From NCBI GenBank assembly GCA_030045175.1, contig JASIBM010000480.1, positions 1-12,286 of the forward strand: a stretch of 12,286 bases of DNA. Direction: 5' to 3'. The DNA is from Streptosporangiaceae bacterium (GTDB lineage Bacteria; Actinomycetota; Actinomycetes; Streptosporangiales; Streptosporangiaceae). Positions 1 to 6,578 of the stretch are shown here, piece after piece (the stretch's first letter is position 1; each line of letters starts with the position of its first letter). The notes below the pieces were generated by a model. The model did no database searches and was not told the origin of the DNA. It saw only the letters and a list, made by a program, of their open reading frames with translations. The translations under genes were made by a program, and so were the position numbers.

Positions 1-987
1 GCCTGGGCGATGAACGAGATCATGGATGGCGCCGCCACGCCCTCGCAGATCGCGGGCTTCGGCATCGCCCTGCGCATGAAGGGGGAGACAGCCGGCGAGG
101 TGAGCGGCTTGGCCAGCGCCATGCTCGCGCACGCGGCGCCGGTCAGCATCCCGGGCCGGCTGACCGATCTGGTCGGCACCGGCGGCGACCGGGCGCATAC
201 CGTGAACATCTCGACCATGGGCACGATCATCGCCGCGGCCGCCGGAGCGCGCATGGTCAAGCACGGGAACCGCGCGGCGTCGTCGCAGTGCGGTACGGCC
301 GACGTGCTCGAGGCGCTCGGCGTCGTGATCGACCTGCCGCCGTCGCAGACCGAGAAGCTGGCCGAGGAGACCGGGGTGGTCTTCCTGTTCGCCCCGCTCT
401 ATCATCCGGCCCTGCGCCATGCTGCGATCCCGCGCCGTGAGCTCGGCGTGCCGACCGTGTTCAACTTCCTCGGGCCGGTCGCGAACCCGGCCAGGCCGCA
501 GGCCCAGGCGGTCGGCGTGGCCGATCCGCGCATGGGCGCGGTGCTGGCGGGCGTGCTGGCCGGGCGTGGCTGCTCGGCGCTGGTGTTTCACGGCGACGAC
601 GGGCTCGACGAGCTGACCACAACCGGTCCTTCCACGGTCTGGCTGGCGCGGGCGGGCGGGGTCGAGCAGCTCAGGCTCGACCCGGCGGAGCTCGGAATAC
701 CTCGATGCAGGCCCGATGACCTGCGCGGCGGTGATCCGGCGTCGAACGCCGCCGTGGTTCGTTCTGTGCTCGCAGGCCAGCGCGGCCCGGTGCGCGAGAC
801 CGTCCTGCTCAACAGCGCAGCGGCGCTGGTCGCCGACGCGGGGGTGCCCGAGCCAGCGGACTTGCCGCAGGCCCTGGCCCAGGCCTACGCCAGGGCGGCT
901 GCGGCGGTCGACTCGGGAGCGGCGGCGGCACTGCTCGATCGCTGGGCGCAGGCTAGCCAGCGCCTCGCTAAAGCCGGGTCGCCATGA
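1..987 (+). CDS. trpD: Anthranilate phosphoribosyltransferase, 5'-truncated by window edge
   Basis: TrpD transfers phosphoribose from PRPP to anthranilate in tryptophan synthesis, in the cytoplasm. The reading frame is open from base 1 (Ala-Trp-Ala before the Met at 10), and family members have a short helical N-terminus before this point, so the true start lies left of the window and the ATG at 10 is internal. Counting from that Met, I see the glycine-rich PRPP loop GTGGD (56-60), NIST (66-69), KHGNRAASS (84-92), the conserved FNFLGP segment, and the metal-binding Asp-Glu pair in DDGLDELTTTGPS. The C-terminus is complete and ends at TGA 985-987. No other trp gene is adjacent, which is usual for the stand-alone trpD of actinomycetes. 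The TGA lies inside the left arm of an inverted repeat. Confidence 0.96.
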   Translation, partial: AWAMNEIMDGAATPSQIAGFGIALRMKGETAGEVSGLASAMLAHAAPVSIPGRLTDLVGTGGDRAHTVNISTMGTIIAAAAGARMVKHGNRAASSQCGTADVLEALGVVIDLPPSQTEKLAEETGVVFLFAPLYHPALRHAAIPRRELGVPTVFNFLGPVANPARPQAQAVGVADPRMGAVLAGVLAGRGCSALVFHGDDGLDELTTTGPSTVWLARAGGVEQLRLDPAELGIPRCRPDDLRGGDPASNAAVVRSVLAGQRGPVRETVLLNSAAALVADAGVPEPADLPQALAQAYARAAAAVDSGAAAALLDRWAQASQRLAKAGSP

Positions 988-1038
988 TCACGGTTGATTT
1001 ACCGGCCTATACAACGGCAGCCCACCGTGATCACGGTG
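985..1038. repeat. Inverted repeat and perfect 16-bp palindrome in convergent spacer
   Basis: CACCGTGATCACGGTG at 1023-1038 is a perfect 16-bp palindrome ending one base before the stop codon of the RAM gene. TGATCACGGT occurs at 985-994 and again at 1028-1037. Because the core is palindromic, 985-994 can also pair with 1024-1033 (10 bp, 29-nt loop). The dyad centres are 43 bp apart, close to four helical turns. It could be a bidirectional terminator between convergent genes or a paired protein-binding site. There is no T-tract, so a classical intrinsic terminator is not supported. Confidence 0.6.
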
Positions 1039-1332
1039 TCAGGCGGAGTCTGGGTAGCCGAGCGCGAAGGCGGCTTCGAGGTCGTGCCGCGAGTACGTGC
1101 GGAACGCGATGTGCGTCTCGGTGTGCGTGACGCCGGGAACGCGGTTGACCTTCCCCGGTATGACGTCGCCGAGCTCGTCGTGATCGCGCACCCGGACCAT
1201 CGCGACCAGGTCGAACTCCCCTGTGACCGAGTAAACCTCGCTGACCTGCTCGATCTGGGCGATGGCCTGCGCCGTCTCGGGGATGTGCGTGACCTCGGCC
1301 TTGATCAGAACGATCGCCGTGACCATAGCCAT
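1039..1332 (-). CDS. Stand-alone Lrp/AsnC ligand-binding (RAM) domain protein
   Basis: A 97-residue protein consisting only of the Lrp/AsnC C-terminal effector-binding domain (RAM, an alpha-beta sandwich). The segments VTAIVLIKAEV, VYSVTGEFDLVAMVRV and THTETHIAFRTYS are typical. There is no N-terminal helix-turn-helix, so it should not bind DNA by itself. Such proteins are thought to bind amino acids or modulate full-length Lrp partners; that role here is inference. The start is fixed by AGGAGG five bases before the ATG at 1332; a second ATG six bases later is less well spaced. The frame stays open further upstream, but that part overlaps the exonuclease and is not family-like. The gene begins inside the 3' end of the exonuclease gene (28-nt overlap), which suggests translational coupling. 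Confidence 0.9.
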   Translation of the reverse strand: MAMVTAIVLIKAEVTHIPETAQAIAQIEQVSEVYSVTGEFDLVAMVRVRDHDELGDVIPGKVNRVPGVTHTETHIAFRTYSRHDLEAAFALGYPDSA

Positions 1333-2027
1333 AGCCGCCTCCTGCTCGTCGGGAGCCCGCGCCCCGGCCGCGGCGTCATCGTAGCGGCTCGCCGTCTGGC
1401 TCGCTCGCGCCGGGTTTCCCGCTTGGCACCAGGCTCCGCCAGCAGCGCGACCAGGCCGGCCAGCACATCCAGCGTCGCCCTGGCGTCGGCGAGCGCGCGG
1501 TGGCACGGACCCGTCGTCGCGGCGAAGTGGCTGGCGAGCGTCGACAGCTTGTGATCGGGCACGTCGCCTGGGCCGAGCACCATCCGCGACAGCACCGCGG
1601 TGTCGACGACGGCCCTGGGCGGCCAGGTCACTCCGCACGCATGGCAGGCCGCGGTCAGGAAGCCGATGTCGAAAGGCGCGTTGTGCGCGGCCATGACGCT
1701 GCCGTCGGCGAACTCGAGGAACTTGGGCAGCGCCTCGCTGATCATGGGAGCGTCGCGCACCATGGCGTCGGTGATGCCGGTGAGCTCGGTGATGTGCCCG
1801 GGGATGGGAACGCCAGGATTGACCAGCGTGGAGAACTCGGCGATCGGCTGGCTGGCGCTCAGCCTGACAGCGCCGATCTCGGTGATCTTCGCGTGGTCGT
1901 CCAGCCAGCCGGTGGTCTCGACGTCGACGACGACAAGGTCGGCACCGCGCAGCAGCCTCGCGGCGTGCAGTTCCGCTGGCGGCCGCTTGGCCAGCGGCTT
2001 GCGGCGGGGCAGGAGGCGGGTGGTCAC
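1305..2027 (-). CDS. DnaQ-like DEDDh 3'-5' exonuclease
   Basis: A 240-residue exonuclease of the DnaQ/RNase T superfamily, expected to remove nucleotides from 3' ends with two metal ions. All five catalytic residues are visible: D35 and E37 in VVDVETTG (Exo I), D120 in HNAPFDIGF (Exo II), H176 and D181 in HRALADARA (Exo III), giving the DEDDh type. After about residue 200 the protein ends in a basic Arg-rich tail, probably disordered. It lacks the GIY-YIG/UvrC-type module that, from memory, is fused to the related protein at the equivalent M. tuberculosis locus. The GTG at 2027 has no Shine-Dalgarno but has a TAnnnT hexamer six bases upstream, suggesting a leaderless start. It is transcribed divergently from the NlpC/P60 gene. 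Function could be repair or RNA processing; substrate unknown. Confidence 0.92.
   Translation of the reverse strand: MTTRLLPRRKPLAKRPPAELHAARLLRGADLVVVDVETTGWLDDHAKITEIGAVRLSASQPIAEFSTLVNPGVPIPGHITELTGITDAMVRDAPMISEALPKFLEFADGSVMAAHNAPFDIGFLTAACHACGVTWPPRAVVDTAVLSRMVLGPGDVPDHKLSTLASHFAATTGPCHRALADARATLDVLAGLVALLAEPGAKRETRRERARRRAATMTPRPGRGLPTSRRRLWLWSRRSF
1397..1423. repeat. Copy of a dispersed repeat also found upstream of fadD15
   Basis: TGGCTCGCTCGCGC at 1397-1410 is identical to 6490-6503. The next ~13 bases also align (CGGGTTTCCCG here, AGGCTTCCCG there). This copy lies in the region encoding the Arg-rich tail of the exonuclease, just upstream of the RAM gene start; the other is intergenic. 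It may be a genome-wide interspersed repeat or chance in GC-rich DNA. Confidence 0.45.
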
Positions 2028-2033
2028 GGGACC

Positions 2034-2039
2034 ACGTTA
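2034..2039 (-). promoter_or_regulatory. Predicted -10 element for leaderless exonuclease mRNA
   Basis: On the minus strand TAACGT is followed by exactly six bases (GGTCCC) and then the GTG start of the exonuclease. Transcription starting about seven bases after the -10 box would begin at the GTG itself. No convincing -35 box is seen. Confidence 0.5.
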
Positions 2040-2129
2040 GGGCCGGGCACCGACACTGGCCGGCCGCTAGCGCCCAGCCACGCCGGCCACGCGCGGTCGC
2101 GCAAGGTGCGACGAGTGCGAGCGAAGTGG

Positions 2130-2158
2130 TTGAATGCGTTGCGGAGCTTTACTACTGT
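2130..2158 (+). promoter_or_regulatory. Predicted sigma-70-type promoter for the NlpC/P60 gene
   Basis: TTGAAT (2130-2135) and TACTGT (2153-2158) are separated by 17 bp, a good fit to a housekeeping promoter. The -10 box ends six bases before the GTG at 2165, so the mRNA would start at or next to that codon. The site lies in the 137-bp spacer shared with the divergent exonuclease gene. Confidence 0.55.
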
Positions 2159-2164
2159 GGCCGG

Positions 2165-3304
2165 GTGCTAGCTCGGCGGGAATGGTCGCAGCGGAAGCGT
2201 CGCAGCATGGCCAGCCGCACTGCGGTCAGCAGCGGCACGGCCAGCAGTGGCACGGTCAGTAGGGGCACGGCCAGCAGTGGCACCGGACGTGCTTGGCTCG
2301 GCACCGCCACCACGGTCGCCTCGGCCTGCGTGCTTGGCCTGACAGCGCTGGTAGCGCTCGGCGGATCGGCCGCCGCCGTGCCCATGCCGACCGTGGCGCA
2401 GGTGCAGCACAAGCTCGCCAAGATAAACGCGAAGGTCGCCAAGCTTGGCCAGCAGTATGACCAGGTGCTCTCCCAGCTTTCCCAGTCCAATCAGCGCTTG
2501 GCGTTCTTGAACAAGCAGACAGTCAGGTACCGTGCTCACTTCGAGGCGATGCAGCGGCAGGTCGGCAGGCTTGCCACCGTCGCGTTCGAAGAAGGCGATG
2601 CGACCTCGCCTGTCGCCCTGCTGACCTCGAGCTCGCCGCAGCAGGTGCTCGATCAGTCGGCCATCTTGAGCGAGATCTCGTCCACTGACGACTCTCAGAT
2701 CAGCCAGTACCTGGCCGCCAGCCGCCAGCTGGTGTGGGCACAGCGGGTGATCAAGACGGAGCTCGCGCAGATCGGCCAGCTCAAGCGCTCGCTGCACAAG
2801 CGGCTCGCCGTCCTCAAGTCGCTCCAGGCGACCGAGCAGAACCTGCTCGACGAGCTGTCACCGGCTCAGCGGGCCGGCCTCGGCCCCGGTGGTGGCACCG
2901 GCGGTACCTACAAGGGAACGACCAAGACCCAGGCAGGCAAGGCGGTGTGGTACGCCTACCAGCAGCTCGGCTGCCCCTACTACTACGGCGGCACCGGCCC
3001 GTGCCGCGATCCCGGTTTCGACTGCTCGGGCCTGATGATGGCCGCCTGGGGCTACGCGGGGGTCACGATCCCGAGGGTCAGCTATGACCAGATGAGCGAG
3101 CTCCCCCCGGTTACGCTGGCACCGGGGGATCCGGAGAAGTACCTTGAGCCAGGCGACATACTCGGCTTCAATGGCAACTCGCACGTGGGTATGTACGTCG
3201 GCGGAGGTTACCTGATCGACGCCCCGGTTCCAGGGGAGTACGTCGAGAAGGTCGCGCTGGCTGGCTGGTACCTGGAGTACCTGGACGGAGCGGTCCGGCC
3301 ATAG
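2165..3304 (+). CDS. Secreted NlpC/P60 peptidoglycan hydrolase, RipC-like
   Basis: A 379-residue exported cell-wall hydrolase. Order: a polar Ser/Thr/Gly-rich N-terminus with repeats (about 15-45), a hydrophobic signal segment ending ...GGSAAA (about 49-71), a long Gln/Leu-rich coiled coil (about 75-240), a Gly-rich linker, then NlpC/P60 (about 255-379). The nucleophile is C287 in FDCSGL and the base is H340 in NSHVGMYVGGG. The family cleaves peptide-stem bonds (D-Glu/mDAP). Coiled coil plus NlpC/P60 at this locus resembles M. tuberculosis RipC (Rv2190c), which FtsEX regulates; the same control here is inference. Starts are open: GTG 2165 is chosen for its promoter spacing, while ATG 2207 would shorten the N-terminus by 14 residues and needs a weak, distant Shine-Dalgarno. 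pimB follows after 26 bp, probably in the same operon. Confidence 0.92.
   Translation: MLARREWSQRKRRSMASRTAVSSGTASSGTVSRGTASSGTGRAWLGTATTVASACVLGLTALVALGGSAAAVPMPTVAQVQHKLAKINAKVAKLGQQYDQVLSQLSQSNQRLAFLNKQTVRYRAHFEAMQRQVGRLATVAFEEGDATSPVALLTSSSPQQVLDQSAILSEISSTDDSQISQYLAASRQLVWAQRVIKTELAQIGQLKRSLHKRLAVLKSLQATEQNLLDELSPAQRAGLGPGGGTGGTYKGTTKTQAGKAVWYAYQQLGCPYYYGGTGPCRDPGFDCSGLMMAAWGYAGVTIPRVSYDQMSELPPVTLAPGDPEKYLEPGDILGFNGNSHVGMYVGGGYLIDAPVPGEYVEKVALAGWYLEYLDGAVRP
2210..2284 (+). repeat. Five 15-bp tandem repeats in the hydrolase N-terminus
   Basis: Five in-frame 15-bp units begin at 2210, 2225, 2240, 2255 and 2270, based on GCCAGCAGTGGCACG. They alternate GCC and GTC as first codon and encode ASRTA, VSSGT, ASSGT, VSRGT, ASSGT. 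The first unit is the most diverged. They sit before the signal segment and so should stay cytoplasmic or be removed on export. Repeat-number change would lengthen or shorten the N-terminus without a frameshift. Confidence 0.8.
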
Positions 3305-3330
3305 GGCCGGATGTGCTGGGAGAGACAGTC

Positions 3331-4551
3331 TTGCCGAGGGTCCTGATCGTCACCAACGACTTCCCGCCGCGCAGCGGCGGGATCCAGTCGTTCGTGCACG
3401 CGCTGGCGACCAGGTTGCCCGCTGGCACCGTGGTTGTGTACGCGCCGGACTGGCCTGGCGCGGCCGAGTTTGACGCGAGGCAGCCGTTCCCTGTGATAAG
3501 GCACCCGCGCTCGCTGATGTTGCCACTGCCTGGCACGGCGCGACGGGCCAAGGGCCTGCTCGCCGAGTACGACTGCGACACCGTGGTGTTCGGCGCGGCG
3601 GCGCCGCTCGGCCTGCTCGCGCCCGCGCTGCGACGGGCTGGTGCCAGCCGCGTGATCGCGTTGACCCATGGTCACGAGGCCGGCTGGGCAGCCTTGCCTG
3701 GCGCCAGGGGCTTGTTGCGAAAAATAGGCGAGTATTGCGATGTAGTGACCTACCTGGGGGAGTACTTCCGGATCAGGCTGGCCAGGGCGATGTCACCGCC
3801 CGCGGCGGCCAGGATGGTCCGGCTGGCACCAGGGGTGGATACCGAGACGTTCCGCCCTGGGGCGGGTGGCGCCGCGGTCAGGCAGCGGCTCGGGATCGAG
3901 CCGGGGGTGCCTGTCGTCGTGTGCGTGTCGCGGATGGTGCCGCGCAAGGGCCAGGACACGCTGATCAGGGCGTGGCCGCGGGTTCTCGCCGGGTTGGCTG
4001 GCACCGGGTTGGCTGGCACCGGGTTGGCGAGTGCTGGGCGCCCGGTGCTGATGCTCGTCGGTGCTGGCCCGTACGGGCCAGCGCTGCGGCGGCTCGTACG
4101 GCGCTGTGGCGTGACAGGCTCCGTGGTGTTCGCCGGGCAGGTGCCCTGGGCGGAGCTGCCCGCCTACTACGACGCGGGCACGGTGTTCGCGATGCCGTGC
4201 CGGACCAGGCGGCTTGGCCTGGACGTCGAGGGCCTCGGCATCGTGTACCTGGAGGCCTCCGCGACGGGATTGCCGGTGATCGGCGGGGACTCAGGCGGCG
4301 CGCCCGACGCCATCTTGCCTGGGGAGACCGGGTACGTGGTCGGCGGCGATGACGCATCCGAGCTGGCCAGCCGGCTGATCCAGTTGCTCAGCGACCCCGT
4401 CGGAGCCGCTGACATGGGGGCGAAGGGCCTGGCCTGGGTGGACAGGGACTGGCGGTGGGACCTCGTGGCGCGGCGCTTCGCCGAGATCCTGGCCCGGCCG
4501 GCGACCGAGTCAGGGGCCGTCAGATCAAGATCACAAGAGCCTCAGGCGTAG
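3331..4551 (+). CDS. pimB: PimB-type GT4 mannosyltransferase
   Basis: A 406-residue GT-B, family GT4 glycosyltransferase, expected to move mannose from GDP-mannose onto phosphatidylinositol mannoside (PIM1 to PIM2) at the inner face of the membrane. I see the N-terminal glycine loop VTNDFPPRSGGIQS (7-20), THGHE (112-116), the donor-binding SRMVPRKG (200-207) with R201 and K206, and the EX7E motif from E300 to E308 (EGLGIVYLE). M. tuberculosis pimB (Rv2188c) also sits beside fadD15. The start chosen is TTG 3331, because GGGAG lies about eight bases upstream and the protein then begins MPRVLIVTNDF as relatives do. A GTG at 3313 would add six residues. Residues about 220-234 carry a Gly-Leu-Ala-Gly-Thr tandem repeat. 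The last 10 bp overlap the end of fadD15. Confidence 0.9.
   Translation: MPRVLIVTNDFPPRSGGIQSFVHALATRLPAGTVVVYAPDWPGAAEFDARQPFPVIRHPRSLMLPLPGTARRAKGLLAEYDCDTVVFGAAAPLGLLAPALRRAGASRVIALTHGHEAGWAALPGARGLLRKIGEYCDVVTYLGEYFRIRLARAMSPPAAARMVRLAPGVDTETFRPGAGGAAVRQRLGIEPGVPVVVCVSRMVPRKGQDTLIRAWPRVLAGLAGTGLAGTGLASAGRPVLMLVGAGPYGPALRRLVRRCGVTGSVVFAGQVPWAELPAYYDAGTVFAMPCRTRRLGLDVEGLGIVYLEASATGLPVIGGDSGGAPDAILPGETGYVVGGDDASELASRLIQLLSDPVGAADMGAKGLAWVDRDWRWDLVARRFAEILARPATESGAVRSRSQEPQA
3991..4035 (+). repeat. 15-bp tandem repeat inside pimB
   Basis: GGGTTGGCTGGCACC occurs at 3991-4005 and 4006-4020, followed by a partly matching third unit at 4021-4035. It encodes GLAGT, GLAGT, then a diverged GLASA. 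It sits after the helix following the donor-binding loop, where GT4 proteins have a surface loop, so it probably lengthens a loop without harming the fold. Confidence 0.75.
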
Positions 4552-6374
4552 AGCGCCTCGATCTCGGCGGCGAAGTCGCTGGCCACGATGGTCCTGCGGA
4601 CCTTCAGCGAAGGCGTCAGGTGACCGCTCGCCTCGGTGAAGTCGGTGCCCAGAATGGTGAACTTTCGTATCGACTCGGCCCTGGACACCGCCTGGTTGGC
4701 CTCGTCCACCGCCGCTTGGATCTCGCGGACCAGGTCGGCGTCGGTCGCGAGCTGGTCGACGGTGGCATCGGCTGGCTTGCCGTGCTGGCGCTTCCAGTGC
4801 TCGAGGCCCTCGGCGTCGAGCGTGATCAGGCAGGCGATGAACGGGCGGTTATCCCCGACCACGATGCACTGGCTGATGAGCGGGTGAGCCCTCAGCCTGT
4901 CCTCGAGCACGGCGGGGGCCACGTTCTTGCCGCCCGCGGTCACGATGAGCTCCTTCTTCCTGCCAGTCACGCTGAGGAATCCCTCGTCGTCCAGCTCGCC
5001 GATGTCACCGGAATGCAGCCAGCCGTCCGCGTCGAGTACCTCCGCGGTCGCCTCGGGGTTGCGCCAGTAGCCGCGGAACACGATCGGGCCGGCGATCAAG
5101 ATCTCGCCGTCGTCTGCGATCCGAACGCGCACGCCAGGAAGCGGCTGGCCGACCGTGCCGATCTTGTTGCGGGACGGCCGGTTCACGACGGCGGCGGCTG
5201 ATGTCTCGGTGAGGCCATAGCCCTCGAGCACGGTGATCCCGGCACCGCGGAAGAAGTGCCCGAGCCGCTCGCCGAGCGGCGCGCCGCCCGATATGGCGTA
5301 CCTGACGTTGCCGCCGATCGCCGCGCGGAGCCTGCCGTAGACCAGGCGGTCGAACACGGCGTGCCTGAGCTGCAGGCCCGCGCCGACCGAGCCCGGCAGT
5401 GCCTGGCTGTAGGCGATCGCGGTGCGCGCGGCCGCGCTGAAGATCTTGTCCTTCGCCGTGCTCGCTGACGCTTGCTGCCTGGCCGCGTTGTACACCTTCT
5501 CGAACACGCGCGGCACCGCGAGCAAGAACGTCGGCTTGGCCTCCGGCAGGCCCGCGGCCACCGTCGACGCGTCCGGCCAGTGCTGCAGTATGGCGCCAGA
5601 CTCCAGGCAGCCAACCTCGATGATCCTGGCGAAGGAGTGGGCGAGCGGCAAGAAGAGCAGCGTCGAGCTGCCCGCGATGTCGAACAGGTCGACCAGGGCG
5701 CCTTCGACGGCGTTGCGCACGCCGGACAGCAGGTTCCTGTGGGTCAGCTCGCAGCCCTTCGGGCGGCCGGTCGTGCCCGAGGTGTAGATGATCGTGGCCA
5801 GGTCGTCCGCCGTCCTGGCGGCCATCCGCTCCCGCAGCTCATCGTCGGAGACTGTGCCGCTTGCGGCGCTCGTGCCGTTGGCGCCCGCCGTGGCCGCCGT
5901 GCCACGGGCCAGCTCGTCGAGCTGGTCGAGCAGCCATACCCGCTCACGGCCCGGCAGCGCGGAGCTGACGGCCGCGATGGTCGCGGCGTGCGCCTGGGTC
6001 TCGGCGAAGACGGCGGTCGCGCCCGAGTCGGACAAGATCCACTCGACCTGCTGAGCCGACGATGTCTCATACACGGGAACGCAGACCGCTCCGATGGTCA
6101 AGACGGCGTAGTCGATCAACGTCCAGGCGTAACTGGTGCGCGCCATCAGCCCGACCCGGTCACCGGAGCCGATGCCCGCTCCCATCAGCGCCTTGGCCAG
6201 GGCGCTGACCTCGGTGGCGAACTGGCGCGCCGTGACGTCGTCCCAGCCCCCTGCGGCGGTTCGCCTGCGGAGCATGATCTGCGCTGGCGAGGCATTCGCG
6301 CGGTCGAAGACGACGTCGGTCACCGTGGCGGTGGCCGCCACCTCAGTCAGCGCTGGGATACCGAATTCGCGCAT
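4542..6374 (-). CDS. fadD15: Long-chain fatty-acid--CoA ligase, FadD15 type
   Basis: A 610-residue ANL-superfamily enzyme that activates long-chain fatty acids with ATP to acyl-AMP and then acyl-CoA, normally cytoplasmic or membrane-associated. Motifs seen: the AMP-binding P-loop YTSGTTGRPKG (197-207), YGLTE (386-390), the adenylate-binding SGDIG (455-459), the hinge around GRKKELIVTAGGKN (471-484) and a candidate catalytic lysine K591 in LTPSLKVRR. The N-terminus MREFGIPA is typical of the FadD15 subgroup and supports ATG 6374. Length is normal for this subgroup. The leader carries GGGAAG two bases from the ATG and GGAGG about 13 bases away; neither is ideally placed. The gene is divergent from the phosphoesterase and convergent with pimB. 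Substrate chain length cannot be read from the sequence. Confidence 0.94.
   Translation of the reverse strand: MREFGIPALTEVAATATVTDVVFDRANASPAQIMLRRRTAAGGWDDVTARQFATEVSALAKALMGAGIGSGDRVGLMARTSYAWTLIDYAVLTIGAVCVPVYETSSAQQVEWILSDSGATAVFAETQAHAATIAAVSSALPGRERVWLLDQLDELARGTAATAGANGTSAASGTVSDDELRERMAARTADDLATIIYTSGTTGRPKGCELTHRNLLSGVRNAVEGALVDLFDIAGSSTLLFLPLAHSFARIIEVGCLESGAILQHWPDASTVAAGLPEAKPTFLLAVPRVFEKVYNAARQQASASTAKDKIFSAAARTAIAYSQALPGSVGAGLQLRHAVFDRLVYGRLRAAIGGNVRYAISGGAPLGERLGHFFRGAGITVLEGYGLTETSAAAVVNRPSRNKIGTVGQPLPGVRVRIADDGEILIAGPIVFRGYWRNPEATAEVLDADGWLHSGDIGELDDEGFLSVTGRKKELIVTAGGKNVAPAVLEDRLRAHPLISQCIVVGDNRPFIACLITLDAEGLEHWKRQHGKPADATVDQLATDADLVREIQAAVDEANQAVSRAESIRKFTILGTDFTEASGHLTPSLKVRRTIVASDFAAEIEALYA
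4544..4558. terminator. Short hairpin across the pimB/fadD15 stop codons
   Basis: AGGCG (4544-4548) and CGCCT (4554-4558) can form a 5-bp stem with a TAGAG loop. The structure reads on both strands and contains the pimB TAG (4549-4551), while the fadD15 stop (4542-4544) touches it. With the two genes overlapping tail to tail there is no other room for a terminator. The stem is short and no T-tract follows. Confidence 0.3.
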
Positions 6375-6376
6375 AT

Positions 6377-6525
6377 CTTCCCGCTCGCCTCCGGGCGCCT
6401 TTTAAGGCGCCGCCTTCCCTCGTCGCCAACCCCGCTCCTCGGTCAGCGCGGCGCCGGCGCCCTTCGGCTCGCTCGCGCGCGCTCGCCTTTGGCTCGCTCG
6501 CGCAGGCTTCCCGTTTGCCTCCGGG
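6377..6525. repeat. Duplicated fadD15 leader with nested repeats
   Basis: A 19-bp stretch at 6377-6395 recurs at 6507-6525 with 17 of 19 bases identical. Each contains, on the minus strand, GGAGGC followed by CGGGAAG; the left copy is immediately upstream of the fadD15 ATG. Between them GGCTCGCTCGCGC is repeated at 6466-6478 and 6491-6503. The 210-bp spacer thus looks like accumulated partial duplications. I see no gene in it: the open minus-strand frame through it is Arg/Ala/Gly-rich and unlike any protein I know. Confidence 0.6.
6394..6411. promoter_or_regulatory. Inverted repeat just upstream of fadD15, possible operator
   Basis: GGCGCCTT (6394-6401) and AAGGCGCC (6404-6411) are exact inverted repeats separated by TT. 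The site is 20 bp upstream of the fadD15 ATG. A short, nearly spacerless dyad fits a dimeric repressor site better than an RNA hairpin. No regulator gene is adjacent, so the binding protein is unknown. Confidence 0.4.
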
Positions 6526-6572
6526 GCTGACTCTGATCTTCGCACGGCTAGCTGACCCGACGAGGATCTGCA

Positions 6573-6578
6573 TAGGGT
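6573..6578 (+). promoter_or_regulatory. Predicted -10 element for leaderless phosphoesterase mRNA
   Basis: TAGGGT is followed by exactly six bases (TGGCCA) and the ATG at 6585. A weak -35-like CTGACC lies at 6552-6557 with a short 15-bp spacer. There is no clear Shine-Dalgarno before this ATG, which fits a leaderless start. Confidence 0.5.

Noticed and set aside
985..1038. Intrinsic terminator between trpD and the RAM gene
   Set aside because: The inverted repeat has a 29-nt loop and no T-tract on either strand, so it is recorded as a repeat, not called a terminator.
994..1554. Plus-strand open frame opposite the RAM and exonuclease genes
   Set aside because: The opposite strand carries clear RAM-domain and DEDDh motifs; this frame has none.
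1333..1638. N-terminal extension of the RAM protein by about 100 codons
   Set aside because: It might have hidden a helix-turn-helix, but the residues are Arg/Ala-rich without HTH character, lie antiparallel to no motif, and overlap the exonuclease gene in another frame; AGGAGG marks the later start.
1500..2171. Plus-strand open frame of 223 codons opposite the exonuclease
   Set aside because: It covers the Exo I-III motifs in antisense and reads as low-complexity Arg/Gly/His sequence.
4455..5201. Plus-strand open frame across the pimB/fadD15 junction
   Set aside because: It is out of frame with pimB and antisense to fadD15, with no recognisable domain.
5472..6530. Long plus-strand open frame (352 codons) opposite fadD15
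   Set aside because: It is antisense to a gene with a full set of ANL motifs, and its translation is Arg/Gly/Ala-rich with no recognisable domain. Such shadow frames are expected at this GC content.
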